From Acridotheres tristis (Eukaryota; Chordata; Aves; Passeriformes; Sturnidae), in contig CM072884.1 in the NCBI GenBank assembly GCA_037013685.1, positions 102,971,548 to 103,035,547 of the forward strand: a stretch of 64,000 bases of DNA, read 5' to 3'. Every line of letters starts with the position of its first letter. The stretch's first letter is position 1. The notes below the pieces were generated by a model. The model did no database searches. It worked only from the letters and a program-made list of their open reading frames with translations, and was not told the origin of the DNA. Position numbers and translations under genes: made by a program. Of this stretch, positions 13,220 to 25,099 are shown one piece after another.

Positions 13220-13450
13220 TCTGAGTGCCAGCCTGACTATAAATGTGGAGATGGGTAACACTGGAGAAGTTCAGGTCTGAGCCCTGCCTGGAATGCAGTG
13301 TGTACGGCTCCTCCTGGATGTGCGGCAGCCGCACGGACAGATGTGGCACAGCTCTGTGACTCGGTGTGTGCCAAAAAAATCCCCACGCCACAGAAAAACA
13401 AGCCACGGATTTGAGCACTGGAACAGCTTCAGAGCTGCACACAGGTTTTA
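13220..13450. other. GC-richer patch with CpGs and a perfect small hairpin
   Basis: This patch stands out from the AT-rich background and carries several CpG sites. At 13320-13334 gtgcgg and ccgcac form a perfect 6-bp stem around cag. Open frames of about 65-83 codons exist on both strands here, which is expected where stop codons are rarer. No known protein, RNA or repeat family was recognised. It could be a small regulatory element or an old, unrecognised repeat. Confidence 0.3.
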
Positions 13451-14370
13451 TCTACTCTGTCCTATATGTTGGAGTGTTCTAAGGTTTTGAAATGCTTGGG
13501 ATCACTTACACGTCTTCAGTTCTTAGAGCATGTATTATCACCAGTAGCTTCAGAAATGAATTTACTTCTATGTGTTGTGGAAAAGAAGAATCAGAAATGC
13601 ACATTTCTGATTCTCGTTTCATTCTGTTCTGATAGTACAGATGAATAATCAGCTAAGCCTGAGTCCTCTGCCTGGCTAATATTAAAATGTCAGGGCTTCT
13701 TGGAAATGCCAGTGTCCTTTGCTCTGTTCTTCAGTGACACAGTGGTTTAAGCATCCTTCTTACTTTCAAAAAAAATATCGTGTATCTTGACAGCAACAAG
13801 ATGTAGAAAGGTAGTAAGGTCCTGGAACAGGCATTCCAGGCTATCCAGGTCGGGTACAGCACTAATAAAATCCTGGTGATTTGGGCTCTGTCATATCCAT
13901 ATGTAACCCATGAAAATATCAGTCATAGTTAAAGAGAAAGACAGGACAGTGCAGACACTCATGTAATTTGCCTTCAAAAATACTTACAGAATGTTTAAAA
14001 TTACTGGAAGTTTTGCATCCTAGTGAAGGTTTTACTCTTTTTGATTTGCAGAACGGTTACTTAAATGAAGGTTGATCCGTTCTGGCAATTTAATTGCAGA
14101 AATGTCTTCGGCCAGAAAAAAAAATAGGTAAATATTTAATTGTTTGGCTTTGTTTTTACCTCATGTAACTCTTTTAATGTCTTTTATGGGTAAAAATATA
14201 AAACACAGATAAGCACAAATAATCTCATCAGTGACTAACAGGGATTTAATGTTTTATAGCTGAATAATTTTTTCTGCTATTATAATCAATCAGTTGGAAT
14301 TGTAATTATAGTTTCATTAGCATGAATATAGTTTAGATGTGTCAGTTTTTCCATTTAAGAAATATTTCTT

Positions 14371-14414
14371 ATATATATATAGATATATATATATATATGC
14401 ATATATCATATATG
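14371..14414. repeat. AT dinucleotide repeat
   Basis: Alternating atat is interrupted by ag and gc, ending in atatcatatatg. It is self-complementary and can form a cruciform. Confidence 0.85.
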
Positions 14415-15386
14415 TACTCCTATTTTTACCAGAGTCTACAATTAAGTCAATGAAAATAACTTGGGATAGAAATTTCAACTGAGTTTTTTCCTCTGGTTTT
14501 TATTATTGTTCTTGAAATTTCATCATTTTGAGCTTACTTTCAGACATTCTGGCCATTTCTAATATGAAGAACATGGTCTTTAAAATTCAATTAAAACCTG
14601 CACATTTTCATTCTGTTCAAGTGATTGTGTCATTCCAGAATAGTTTTTTAAAGCTGATTATGAGCAAGTAACTTTTATTGAATAAGTATTTTCTCATTCT
14701 ATTAAAAACTTGGTAATGTAAAGTAAATTCACTTCAAACAATCAACACATTACTTCATTTTGAAAACTTTGCCATGATTATTAGTGAGTCAGATAAATGC
14801 TTGTGGGTAACACTGACCTTGACAGAACAGAGATGTCATTACAGGAATATAACGAATAGAAAAAAAAATCCCTTATTTGGAAAAACTTCCAAAGAGATTT
14901 TGTGGCCATTGCATCAGAAATAAAAAGCCCAAATAATGAATCAAAATTTCTAAAACCAGCCGAAATAAGAAATATTTTTAAGAGCATGCTTGAAATCATT
15001 GTTGTTCACTAGTAGTGTCAGTCATCACTGTCAGTGAATGTACAAGTTTTCTCACATGATATCACACAGCATGGGCAAAATCATTTGCTGAGTTAGAAGT
15101 ACAGATAATGGAGTCTGCATCCCAGAAAGGAGGTTCCTTCTTGAATTTAAGGTAAAAATAAATCTGATAATAAAAATGTCTTTTTTTTTTTTTTTAATTT
15201 GGAAGCTGAGAAGAGTCTTGAGAAAATGTTATATTCAGCACTTGTCTGACATATATTATGAAAGGTGACAACCTCAGGAGCTGTAGGTGGGATGTAATTA
15301 GGCTTTATTATCCCCATTTTACAGATGGCAATCTGAGACATATAGCAATCAAAACCTACAGAATGCAGAGATTATAACACAGAAGC

Positions 15387-15484
15387 TTTTTTTTTTTTTT
15401 TTTTGCCCTGGCATAGAAGAACTTCCAGTGATTTTATTAAGCATTATTTGTATCTCACTGGGAAAAAAAAAAAAAAAAAAAAAA
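15387..15484. repeat. T18 ... A22 inverted homopolymer pair
   Basis: A run of 18 T (15387-15404) and a run of 22 A (15463-15484) are separated by 58 bases. That spacer holds an inner inverted pair, ccagtga (15426-15432) and tcactgg (15456-15462), directly against the A-run. Together the arms could fold into a long imperfect hairpin. No flanking target duplication was seen. Confidence 0.7.
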
Positions 15485-15549
15485 GAAAACAAACAAAAAG
15501 AACTCTCAATTTTACCAATCCTCAGTCCTACACTAAATCCTCCAGCAGT

Positions 15550-15850
15550 TTATACTGCCTTCAGACAAGCCGCCTTGGTGGGACCAGACCTGAGTGTCAA
15601 AGATGCTTTACGGGGGTTTCAGGGTTTTAGGTGTTACACCACAATGAGCTGATCAACCGGGGTTCCCGCTGGGGTCCGGGTATCCCACAGAGCCGAATTC
15701 CCAAGGAGTGAGTAATTGCAGCTCTTTCCTGTCCGGAGGATCTGGGTGTGAGAACAGGACACGGAGGCGCTCTGTGATTCAGTCATTAAATTCTGCAACC
15801 TTGAAGAGCCGATGAAGGAGGTCTGAAAAGGACGAGGGGTGTGTGTGGTG
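15550..15850. other. CpG-containing GC-rich patch
   Basis: About 300 bases are markedly richer in G, C and CpG than the surroundings, with several ccgg/ccgcc/ccgc sites and an ETS-like tcctgtccggag around 15727-15739. On the reverse strand a TATA-like gtataaac lies near 15548-15555. This could be a small CpG-island promoter or enhancer, or an old LTR, but no transcript can be shown from sequence alone. No coding family was recognised. Confidence 0.3.
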
Positions 15851-17391
15851 CATTTTTAAGGAAAGAGGGTGGTAGAGAACACACTATTCACGAGGTTGTG
15901 CTAGACAGCTACATACAGCAGAATTTTGTTTTGAACAGGGTCTAGTTTTTAAAAAAAATCCCAACAAATTAAGCACACTTTAAGTCCTGGAGGATGCATC
16001 TGTGATTATTAACACCTAACTCTGGCATTCTGAATGGGGAAGAAAGAATTTTAAAAACACCGAGATTGTCTTTCTCAGAATTTCATTGCTTAAAACTTGT
16101 GTATGTCTACCCATAGTTTTTCTGGTTGTCGAAAATACATGGTTTTTAGGGTCTTTACAGGAAGAAGGAGAAAAAAAGGACAAACAAATGCTAAATATGG
16201 TACATGGAAATTAGCTATTTCTGTGAAGCCGCAGAAGACACAAAGTATTGCAGATGCTGCTCATAAATATATTTTTATATTCTTTTGACATTCAATATCT
16301 CTAGGTTTTGGATGTTTTTTGGTTTTACAAGGAAATGTTTCCCAGGTTATACAATGTTTTGTGGGCAGACAGTTACTGTTCTTTGCTCTGTTTCACCTAG
16401 AAATATAAATTTGTGCCTGAACTGTCATCAGATAGTGTTGCACCCATTAAAAAAAAATACTTCAAATTTGGTGGCAAACACGTTTTTTGTATAGTTCTTT
16501 AGACTTACAGTCCCCATAATTGGCATGTCCTATGTAAGTGAAATATAACAGAATCTCTTCATTCACTGCTGAGATGCAGCCACTGTTAGAAGGGAGATGT
16601 GGTTCAGCAGTGCACAGCAGGACAATTCCTGTCAGCTGGAATTCAGGGTAGGCTGTGTGTAATTACTTGTATTGAAATTTGTCAGACACTGCAGACCTCT
16701 TACACATTTTGTTTTGTAGGATCCACATTATCAAGAGCACCGGAAGATGATATTAGCATTTCTTTCTTCTTATTGCTAAAAAAACCACCAAATAAAGGAA
16801 CAAAACCCAAAAGGTACTAAACTGTTCTTACTTATAGCATAACCTGCCCAATGCAAGACAAAGTATACTTCTGGCTACAGCAGGTCCTCTCTGCTCAGCT
16901 GAACTGCCACAGACATTTAACAGCAGTGTTAACACTGCTCAGCCATAAACACTTAAGGGAAGAAATACTTTGCTACCATTGGATTATTCTTGAGAAAGTT
17001 TTGAGAAGCTGAGCAGCGTTTAATGTCAGTTCCCTAAAAATGTCTGGTCACTTTGCAGTCACACTCAAATCAGTCTGAGTCAATTAAAAAAAAAAAAAGA
17101 AGAAATTTTAAAATCATATCTAAAAGTTTCCTTTCCTTCTAGATTTACTTGAACCTTCCCTAGGTGTTTAATTTAAATGACATTAATTCAGTCTTCTTGC
17201 AGTTTGACTGGTAAGCCTGAAGAGGCAAACTTGTTCAATTCCTAACTCAAAAATTTAGGAGTGTTCCTGCATTTTGGGGGTGCTCAAATAGAAGGTCTAA
17301 TCCACTATTCCAAATTTCATTCTCTTTTGCTCCCAAAGTTGTTTCCCCCTCTTTTTTCCTAATTCATCTTTATATACTCCTAGTTGGCCCT
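15851..17391. other. Unique noncoding DNA
   Basis: There are no recognised genes or repeats. Open frames of 63-73 codons near 16.1-16.8 kb lack protein-like composition and splice context that I could support. Confidence 0.5.
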
Positions 17392-17769
17392 TTGCTAACT
17401 TATCCAGCAGAATCTTTCAGGCTGACATGGCACTTACTGTTTTCCTTCAGGCTCAACATCCCACTCAATGATGTCAATCTGAATGTCAAATCTGAACAGG
17501 TTTTGGCTATTTTGGGTCCTCCCATGAAAATTTTTGATGATGGCAAATATATGTCCACAGTCACCTGCAGTGATTGTCCCTTAAACTGGTATTTGTTGTC
17601 AGAAAGACTTTTGCCCCGTATGCTGAAGAAATTTCTCTCTTTTCCCCTATCCAACTCATGCCTGAATATAATTTATTCTTCTATCACAAAAAAAAAAGCT
17701 TTGCTTATTTCAGTGTTTTTCTTGATTTCTTATAGTCATTTTTATGTACATTATATTGTACAGTATTAG
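17392..17769 (+). other. Exon-like open stretch with a strong splice-acceptor motif; function unknown
   Basis: A 125-codon frame stays open in AT-rich DNA. A good acceptor (tgttttccttcag) ends at 17450, and from there the frame reads a protein-like segment containing NIPLNDVNLNVKSEQVL and a TVTCSDC motif, then Trp and a Cys about 24 residues later. The TVTCSDC motif and the Trp-to-Cys spacing weakly recall the BPI/LBP lipid-binding fold, but about a dozen residues between the first Cys and the Trp would be missing, and I cannot verify the match. There is no convincing donor; gtattt at 17590 is weak. It may be a decayed pseudogene exon, an unannotated exon or chance. Confidence 0.2.
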
Positions 17770-20700
17770 CTGAATTTAAATTTTAGTATTGGTAGTAAAT
17801 TCCCACATGGCAAGATGTGTAGATACACATTTTTTTCTTATGTGTATTTATAAATCTTTTTCTGTGTAAGCATTATTGTAATGTCATCAAAGGTAGCAGA
17901 AGTTAGAATCGTGACGCCAAAATCTGCTGCTAACCTGCACAGAGAATGAGAGCTCTGTAAGAATTAAAAAACGTATGGAAAACATAAGGAAGTAAAGAAA
18001 TTTTGGAGAGAAACTTCCAGCAGCTTTTGTGATTCATAATGGAAATTTATATAATTTTAATTCTAATTTTCAATATCAAAACTTTGTCTTTTCGAATTTT
18101 TTGTTTTGATTTTTTTGTTGTTTCCTTTTATTGTTATTTTTAAAGGATTAATTTGAAATATGTTTCAGTATGTGGATATAGAATTTAATTAAAACTTGAT
18201 AAACACTCATGAACTAATCAAGCCAAGGAAAAAAATTACCTCACTTTTCATTGGTTTAAAAAAATCTCTCACATTCTAGTCTGTTACTTAAATTCAGATA
18301 GATCATCCTTAAAATTTGTCTATTATATTATTAATTTAACCTTCCAAGTGGAGTAATTGCTCCTATGCTGGCATCTTTTAAATGCATTTTCTACCAGTGG
18401 TAATAAACTGATTTTCATTATTTTATATATATGTTCAGTTTGGATTTTTTTTGTCTTCACAGTTCCCAGCTGTCTTAATTCAAGACCTTAAATAGATCAC
18501 AAATTAAACTATGGAACTTCAAAAATTACCGTTGTTTACTCCATGAATGTCTCTGTGACTAATCAAACGCTAGATTAAGCTTGATTCAGACTAACTGTTC
18601 TGCAGTCCCTGGACAGGGAATACTGTGTCTGTCTGGCATGTTTCTTGCTTTCAGAATTGTCTTTATTTCCATTTGAAACCCTACTACTTTTATGCATTTA
18701 AGGTTCCTGCCAAAGTTATTCTTCAAAAACAAATTGAAAGAAAATAAGTAATGTTACATTTTATATGTAATTGACATATGTTAATAAATTCTTGTTAATA
18801 AAGTTTTAACAAATGTTGAGTTTCCAAAATGAATTGTGGTTACATATATGATTTTGGGAAATAGAACAGATAATATCCTGTTACTAGATTATATTAATAG
18901 TGTCCAGAGGAATATGTTCTCAAGGCTATTTTTTTTTTTGTTCTGATGCATGCTTAAATTGAGACTATCAGGATATATAAATACTGAAATATAAGAAAGG
19001 TGCTCAAATATATCAGTCTGGTGCTGAAAGAATCTAGCTTTTGTTTTGGTTTTGATGGGGTCAGGAAAAGCCTTTGGAAATTTCTTCAAATATTCTTATG
19101 GCAAAAAATTGATAAATAAAGTGATTAATGAACACTACAATGTCAATAATCATGTCAACAGTTATTCGTGGCAAAGTGTCTAAGTCTATAAATTGTATGT
19201 TAGATACTTGAGCTGGAGACTAAAGACAAAGAAACGTAAAAAATATTTTCCTTCCTTTGTAATGGATTATAGATCAAGAACACAGAGATGACTGACATCA
19301 GATTTTGGAGAGCAAGGTGCTCCTTGAGGAATGTCTGCACTATTCAGTCACAGAATCCCTGAGACATTTCCAAGTATTTTGTTGCAATAGTTTGCCTTGA
19401 ACAACTTCTCTACTCTCTTTTCGGTGATGCCTCTTCCACACTGAATCCTCTATTCTTTGGAAGTAATTTATAACATTCTGTCAATTTACTGTCACACATG
19501 ATGAAAATGCATTCATTGAGTGTGAAACAAGCTCTACAGACACCATTCTTCAGCAATCATGTTCATACTGCTCTGAGGTCTATGACTGGAAAAAAATTGC
19601 AGCCATTCTATGAAATCCAAATAGATATATGTGAAAACATGTATTACTGCAATGCAAATATTTAGATTAATTTTTGCAGCATTTTAAAAATAAAAATCAG
19701 TTTGCTGATACAATATTGAGTAAAGATTTTTTAAACTTCAAGTTAATGGAGAATTATAAATAAAGAGGTACTTACATTTTAATTTGAAATGAGGCAAAAC
19801 TTCAAATTACATTATCATATTTCTGATATGCATTCAAAATTAATATAGGATAATTTGGCACAGAAGTCAACAGATTTAGAATAAAACTCTGATGAGTTTG
19901 AGATGTTATTTTATTGTCTTAATTACCAGAGTATTTTTTCAGATTCAAGAACAATAAATCACAATCCATATATTAAACCAAACAAAGAGACCAACAATCC
20001 AGCTGAACAGGAAACAATTCCTTGATTAATTTATACAGGATGCATAAAAATGAATGAAGCTACATTCTGTGACTTCAGGTATCTTACTTTACTTCTTTTG
20101 ACATTCTTCTGTTTATCTGCAGCCCAGTATAACCAAACTGGAATGGAGAAAAAGATGTTTTATCCCCATTATCATTCATGAATATATAAAATTAAAATGT
20201 GTGAATGGAAATGATTATGTATTGCTTAAATATGAAAGAGCTATGCTAAAAACTCACTGTATTGATAAATAAGCATTAAGGACTACTTAAAGTAATGGCA
20301 GTTAAGCTTGGTGTCACTAAGGACATAAAGGAATTTTTAGCCATGTCAAAATTAAAAAGACCAAATATGGAAATATTTTCATGGGAGTTCCGGGAATCCT
20401 ATGTAAGAATTTCCAAATAATGATTTTTTTATATTAATAGGAAAATTAATAGTGAGTGTTACAACTTTGTCCTTGCATAGGAGCAGTTAATTAGGCAATT
20501 AGAGTTGTTAAAAAATGACACAAGACTAACCACAGAGGAACAGCATCCCAAATCTCAAAAGGAGAAGATAGAAAACATAAGGCATTCTTAAGAATGATTT
20601 TTAGTTGCCTCTTTGAGTATCAGTTTAGGTCTTCTGTCATCACAGTTCCTGCATTAACTGCTTCTTAGTGGGCACATCAATAAGAGAACCAACACACAGT

Positions 20701-21142
20701 TTAAAATTCTGAAATACCACTTATACATGTTGTCAATATTATTTTATAATATACACATATTTTGTGGAGAAATACTTAATTTGCTTATCTTATATTTCAA
20801 AAACACTATGAATACATGAACTTTCTCTTGGTTTCTTGTTCATTTTGTTGATTTTTTTGTACTGTAGAGTTTTTCTTTACTAGAACTAAATTTCTTTATA
20901 ATCATACCTGAAGTAGAAACTTCAGAAAAGAATGATGGACTACCTAGTATGTCTTACTCGGTACATTTACACAATTTTTGGCTCCAAGACTGGGATTACT
21001 GGCCCTGATGTTTAGGATGGCATTTAGTGCCTTATCTGGAACTGAAAATCACTGGGCTTTTTTTAATCCAAGACCAGTTAAACATCTATTTACCCGTCTC
21101 AACTCACAAAGTCTTTTTGTATTGGGATATTTCATTTTCTAG
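17770..21142. other. Unique AT-rich noncoding DNA
   Basis: There is no recognised gene, RNA or mobile element. Long A/T runs and dispersed poly-purine stretches are the only visible features. Confidence 0.55.
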
Positions 21143-21454
21143 CCAGATGAGCACTGTGGGTTTTTTTCCAGTGAAATCTTGGTTAAATGCATCATGGAAG
21201 CAGAGGAGTTGGCTGCCAAGAAGAGATGGGTGCCAGGTAAGACATCAGGCAGCAACCTCAGGCTCCAGGCACCCCCCGAGGGCAGGAGAGCACATCCACC
21301 ACGACAGACCCATGGGAGTTTGAGTCAGAACTTTCAGGCAACTCCAGTACGAGGACACCAGGCCAGGCACCATCTGAGAAGTCAGCCTCTGGTCTGGGTC
21401 CAATCACACTGTGTTTCAGGTACTATATTTCTAACTCTGTGTGAGCCATGGTAG
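21143..21454 (+). other. Exon-like open stretch with acceptor and donor motifs; function unknown
   Basis: The frame is open from a stop at 21140 to 21454. A pyrimidine-rich acceptor (gggtttttttccag) ends at 21171 and a consensus-like donor (ccag|gtaaga) sits at 21236/21237. They bound a 65-base candidate exon reading SEILVKCIMEAEELAAKKRW. A second donor-like ttcag|gtacta at 21419/21420 would allow a longer form through a GC-richer tail. I do not recognise the protein. No matching exon partners were found nearby, so this may be a chance arrangement or part of a noncoding RNA. Confidence 0.2.
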
Positions 21455-24400
21455 TTGTTGATTTTCCTTTTGGGAGAATTATGCAGAGGGTGTTTACCAG
21501 GCAAACCTGAAGGAAAATGTTTACTTAGCAATGAGTCATGGAAAGAGGATACATAAACACAGAAACAAATATTTTCTGAAATAACAGTCAATGCATTGAT
21601 TTCATGGTTGATTTTTACTCTTCCTTTCATTATTAGAAAAAAAAAATCTCTTTGTTTTCAGGACTCCTCAGTCCCATTCCAATTATTTTAGAAACTCTAA
21701 ATGCAAGACTGATGTCTTCCTTTTCTCTATGGGTGAAGAGGATGCTGTCAAAGAGGATATTTCTAATGATTGCTGTTCCTACTAGTTTTTAAAGAATTAT
21801 ATCCTAAATTCTGATGAATATTCTCTGACCTCAAGGATTCTCAAAGCATCTGAATAAATGCTATTAACTGTCTTTATTATTGTTTTAAAATCAATTTCAT
21901 ACATGTGCTAACACCTCAAAGCATCCAATCAAAAGTGACATTCTAGATATGATATCATATCTAGAGCTACCTATTATGTATTCTTATCTATTTTAAGACA
22001 GATCCACTTTAAAGTAAGCACCAAGTACTCACCTAACACCCACTTAGCAGAAGTGGGTTCTTGCAGTGAGCATACTGTGTACTGTATAAAATTTTAGTGC
22101 ACAAAATCCTAATTTGTGGTGTTGTTGTAGAAATTCAGTCATTTTCTCAGTGTGAGTGTTGTAGATATGCATGTATCAAGTGTATAATGCTAACAAATGA
22201 AGCTAATAATCACTTTAGCTAGTCCTTAAAACTGAATGGAATACTTATTATGTACATTTTTTTTTCCTCCTAACTGTATTACTGTAAACAGTAATAACCA
22301 TCTTTTTAGTATTCTATTATCAATGCAAGCTACTTAATGAGTACAGATATACTAATCATGATACATTAAATGGAGCCTGTGATTTCATAGCTTCTAAGAT
22401 ATCCAAATAATTCTATTGAAAATCAAAATGTACATCTGATTTTTAAACTCCTGGAAATTTGAGGTTTTTAATAAAATCCCCAATAAGGACAGCACATGAA
22501 AGGCAGAGGAAAACTATTGGATAGCTGCCACTAAATATCCAGGGCTACTACTAACTAATTAATGAACAAGAGTTTGCAACCAGAAGTTTAAGCAAGGTCT
22601 AGTCTGCATGCATTAGAGGAGAAGTTGTACCCAGACACTGCTTCGAATACAGGGCACACTATTAACAGACTGTGTTCCAGCTACAGAACTTAGAAGTGTG
22701 CTTATCAGTTTGAAACAGATACTTTTGTAGAGAACTGAATGCACAAATGTTTCTGGTACCTAGCTTATTAGAATTATAATAAAGCTAGTCTGTCATTATT
22801 TAATAAGGAAGTGTTTATTTAAAATTCCTATCTTGAAATGCTACAAGTACAAACCAGTGAATCTTCATGAATCTTATGATACAGCTAGTTAAGCATGACT
22901 GCTATCTTTTATGCCTAAAGTAATGCTACTGGTGAAATTCAGTGGCTTGACATGGGCCACCCCAAAAGAATCAGTATTGGAGCTGATGAGATTAAAAATG
23001 GTCCCTTGGCTTTATTCATGCTTCAGAAAAAAATTGTGCTTCCCTTGTTTTTAAACAATTTTTTACCCATGTCTAGCTGAAAGCATGACTTTCTGTACGG
23101 CTGCTGCTTGACTTGCCGTGTTCTATATCCAAATATCATCCTGGATGAAGAGAGAATGAAAAAATCTCTGCATGAGAGCTCTGTCACAGAAATACTACAT
23201 TATCCTTTTCTTGTGGTCTAGGACTAAGTTTTATAAACATGGCTTTTCTCTCTGTCAAAAGAAACTATAAGTCTCTGAAAGATTTTTTATTCTTTAGTAG
23301 TTGAGGGATGTTGCATGTATCATGGCCAAAGGGAAAGAGTTTGCACAACCCTTTATTAAACTAGGAATGCCAGTTTTCAAAAGTACACAGAAGCAAAATA
23401 TCATGTTCTTGGGTAAATATTTCATTGGTTTGGAATAAGTATCTTTCAGCATCCAGTAAAGAAGCACGTTCTGGAAAATACAGTCCTTTGCTTGTACTGA
23501 TTTATTTCATGAAGCCTGTGAACAGACTTAAGAATGACTTGATGCTGTTGACTGAAATAAGTAAATTGCAACTAATATTACAAGTACTGCTGGAACTCAG
23601 AAAAATGAAATAGCATTGAGAAATCATAAATATGCCATTCAGCCAAGGATGGATATTTCTGGAATTGTGTTGAGTGGGGATTGCTTCATCATAAAGCAAA
23701 ATGGTTCCTTTTGGAACACTGCCCAATCTTATCTAACTGTATTAACTCCAAGCAGATATTGCTGCATAAATGTCAGGGCAAAATGAGCAATGGTGGACTA
23801 GACAGGCCTCTGAGACAAGTGTTTTAAATAAGAAGTGTTTCCACACCACTACCAAATCTGGCTTAAGGGAGAAAATTAGATACTAGGATATCACAAGTAA
23901 AAATTTTCATAAATAAAAGTTTGATCAGAAGCATTATCTTGTGTGATTTATAGAAAGGAGCAAGATTGTTTTCCCAAATATGGGCATTTCAATGGGTTTT
24001 CCAAAACCTGCAAATGCAATTTAAAATATTAGAAATGTTTTGGAATTTCAACATCTACTTTTAAAGTAACTTATGATATCTTATTGAAAGAGAGCAAAAA
24101 GAATATACAGTAAATATGGTTTTCGTCTGGGATTTTTTTGTGTTAAATCTGATGGAATATATAATTCAACTGCAAGGTACTGATGATTGAACTCCCTGCA
24201 AAAATCCTTATTCTAATACATACCTTATAATAATGGAAATCTTTCACACCAATTCCTTCCTTCCTGAGTTTTCCTCAGGTGATGTTTAATGTCGTTCTAG
24301 TTATCATAAGAAAAGTGGTGTTCTAGCTGTGTTCATCTATGTTCCACTCTATATCCAGGACTGATACAAATATACAATGTAAGTTACTCTTGCTTCAGAC

Positions 24401-24518
24401 ACTGCCATTGATGCAAAGCTACAATTCTTAACTCAGATGCAGGAATACAAATCTAAGCTTTTCAACATGTTTTGGTTTAGTAAGGATTTAAACATGAGTT
24501 CTCCTATTTTCCACTTAT
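21455..24518. other. Unique AT-rich noncoding DNA
   Basis: The interval holds a 24-bp perfect palindrome (21942-21965) and otherwise no recognised gene or repeat. Confidence 0.55.
21942..21965. repeat. 24-bp perfect palindrome, no spacer
   Basis: The half-site tctagatatgat is followed immediately by its reverse complement. It is a perfect dyad with no central gap. It could be a cruciform seed or a homodimer-type binding site, but no known operator was recognised. Confidence 0.9.
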
Positions 24519-25099
24519 TGTCATGGTTTAACCCATCTAGCCACAAAATACCATGCAGCCACTTGCTCACTGCCTCACCAGCAGGGTCAGGGAAAAACTG
24601 AAAGAGTAAAAGCTGGAAAACCTGTGGGTTGAGATAAAGACAGCTCAGTGAGCAAAGAAATAGCTGCACACACAAGCAAAGCAAAAGGAGAAATTCAGTC
24701 ACTGTTTCTCATGGGCACGCAGGTGTTCAGCCATCTCCAGGAAAACAGGATCCAACATGTGTAGCAGTGACTTGGGAAGACAAAGCACCACCCACTCCAA
24801 ATGTCCCCTCCTTTCCTCCTTCCTTCCCCCACTTTATACACTGAGCGTGATGCCACATGGTCTGGGATATCCCCCTGGTCAGTGGGGGTCACCTGTCCTG
24901 GCTGTGTCTCCTCCCTGTTTCCCACCAGGGTGGCATTACAAAAATCAGGAAACACACTTGGCTCTTACTTGGCTCTGTGTAAGCTCTGCTCAGCAGTAAC
25001 AAAACCATCTCCTGTGTGTTATGTGTATTAACACAAATCCAAAGCACACTCCCACACCGGCCACTGGGATGGAAATTAAATCTACCCCAGCCAAAACCA
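24519..25099 (-). mobile_element. Solo LTR of an avian ERVL-type endogenous retrovirus
   Basis: The plus-strand start tgtcatggtttaaccc and the end agccaaaacca are the terminal signatures of a well-known bird LTR, here on the reverse strand. Read that way it starts TGGTTTTGGCTGGGG and ends CCATGACA. The characteristic internal blocks are all present on the plus strand: gggttgagataaagacag, gcaggtgttcagccatctcc, acttgggaagacaaa and aagctctgctcagcagtaac. A reverse-strand TATA box (gtataaagt) lies near 24831-24840. The length of about 580 bases is close to a full LTR. No gag, pol or env and no second LTR lie nearby, so it is a solo LTR left by recombination. No clean target duplication was seen, so the ends may be slightly eroded. 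Confidence 0.88.

Noticed and set aside
13795..13880. Possible CR1 fragment (cctggaacaggcattccagg)
   Set aside because: The similarity covers only about 25 bases and no tail or neighbouring CR1 blocks follow.
15640..15680. tRNA-like B-box (ggttcccgc)
   Set aside because: No matching A-box, stems or anticodon arm can be laid out around it.
17500..17530. ABC-transporter Walker A region (VLAILGPP...)
   Set aside because: The words before it look ABC-like, but the required Gly-Lys-Ser/Thr loop is absent and no Signature or Walker B follows.
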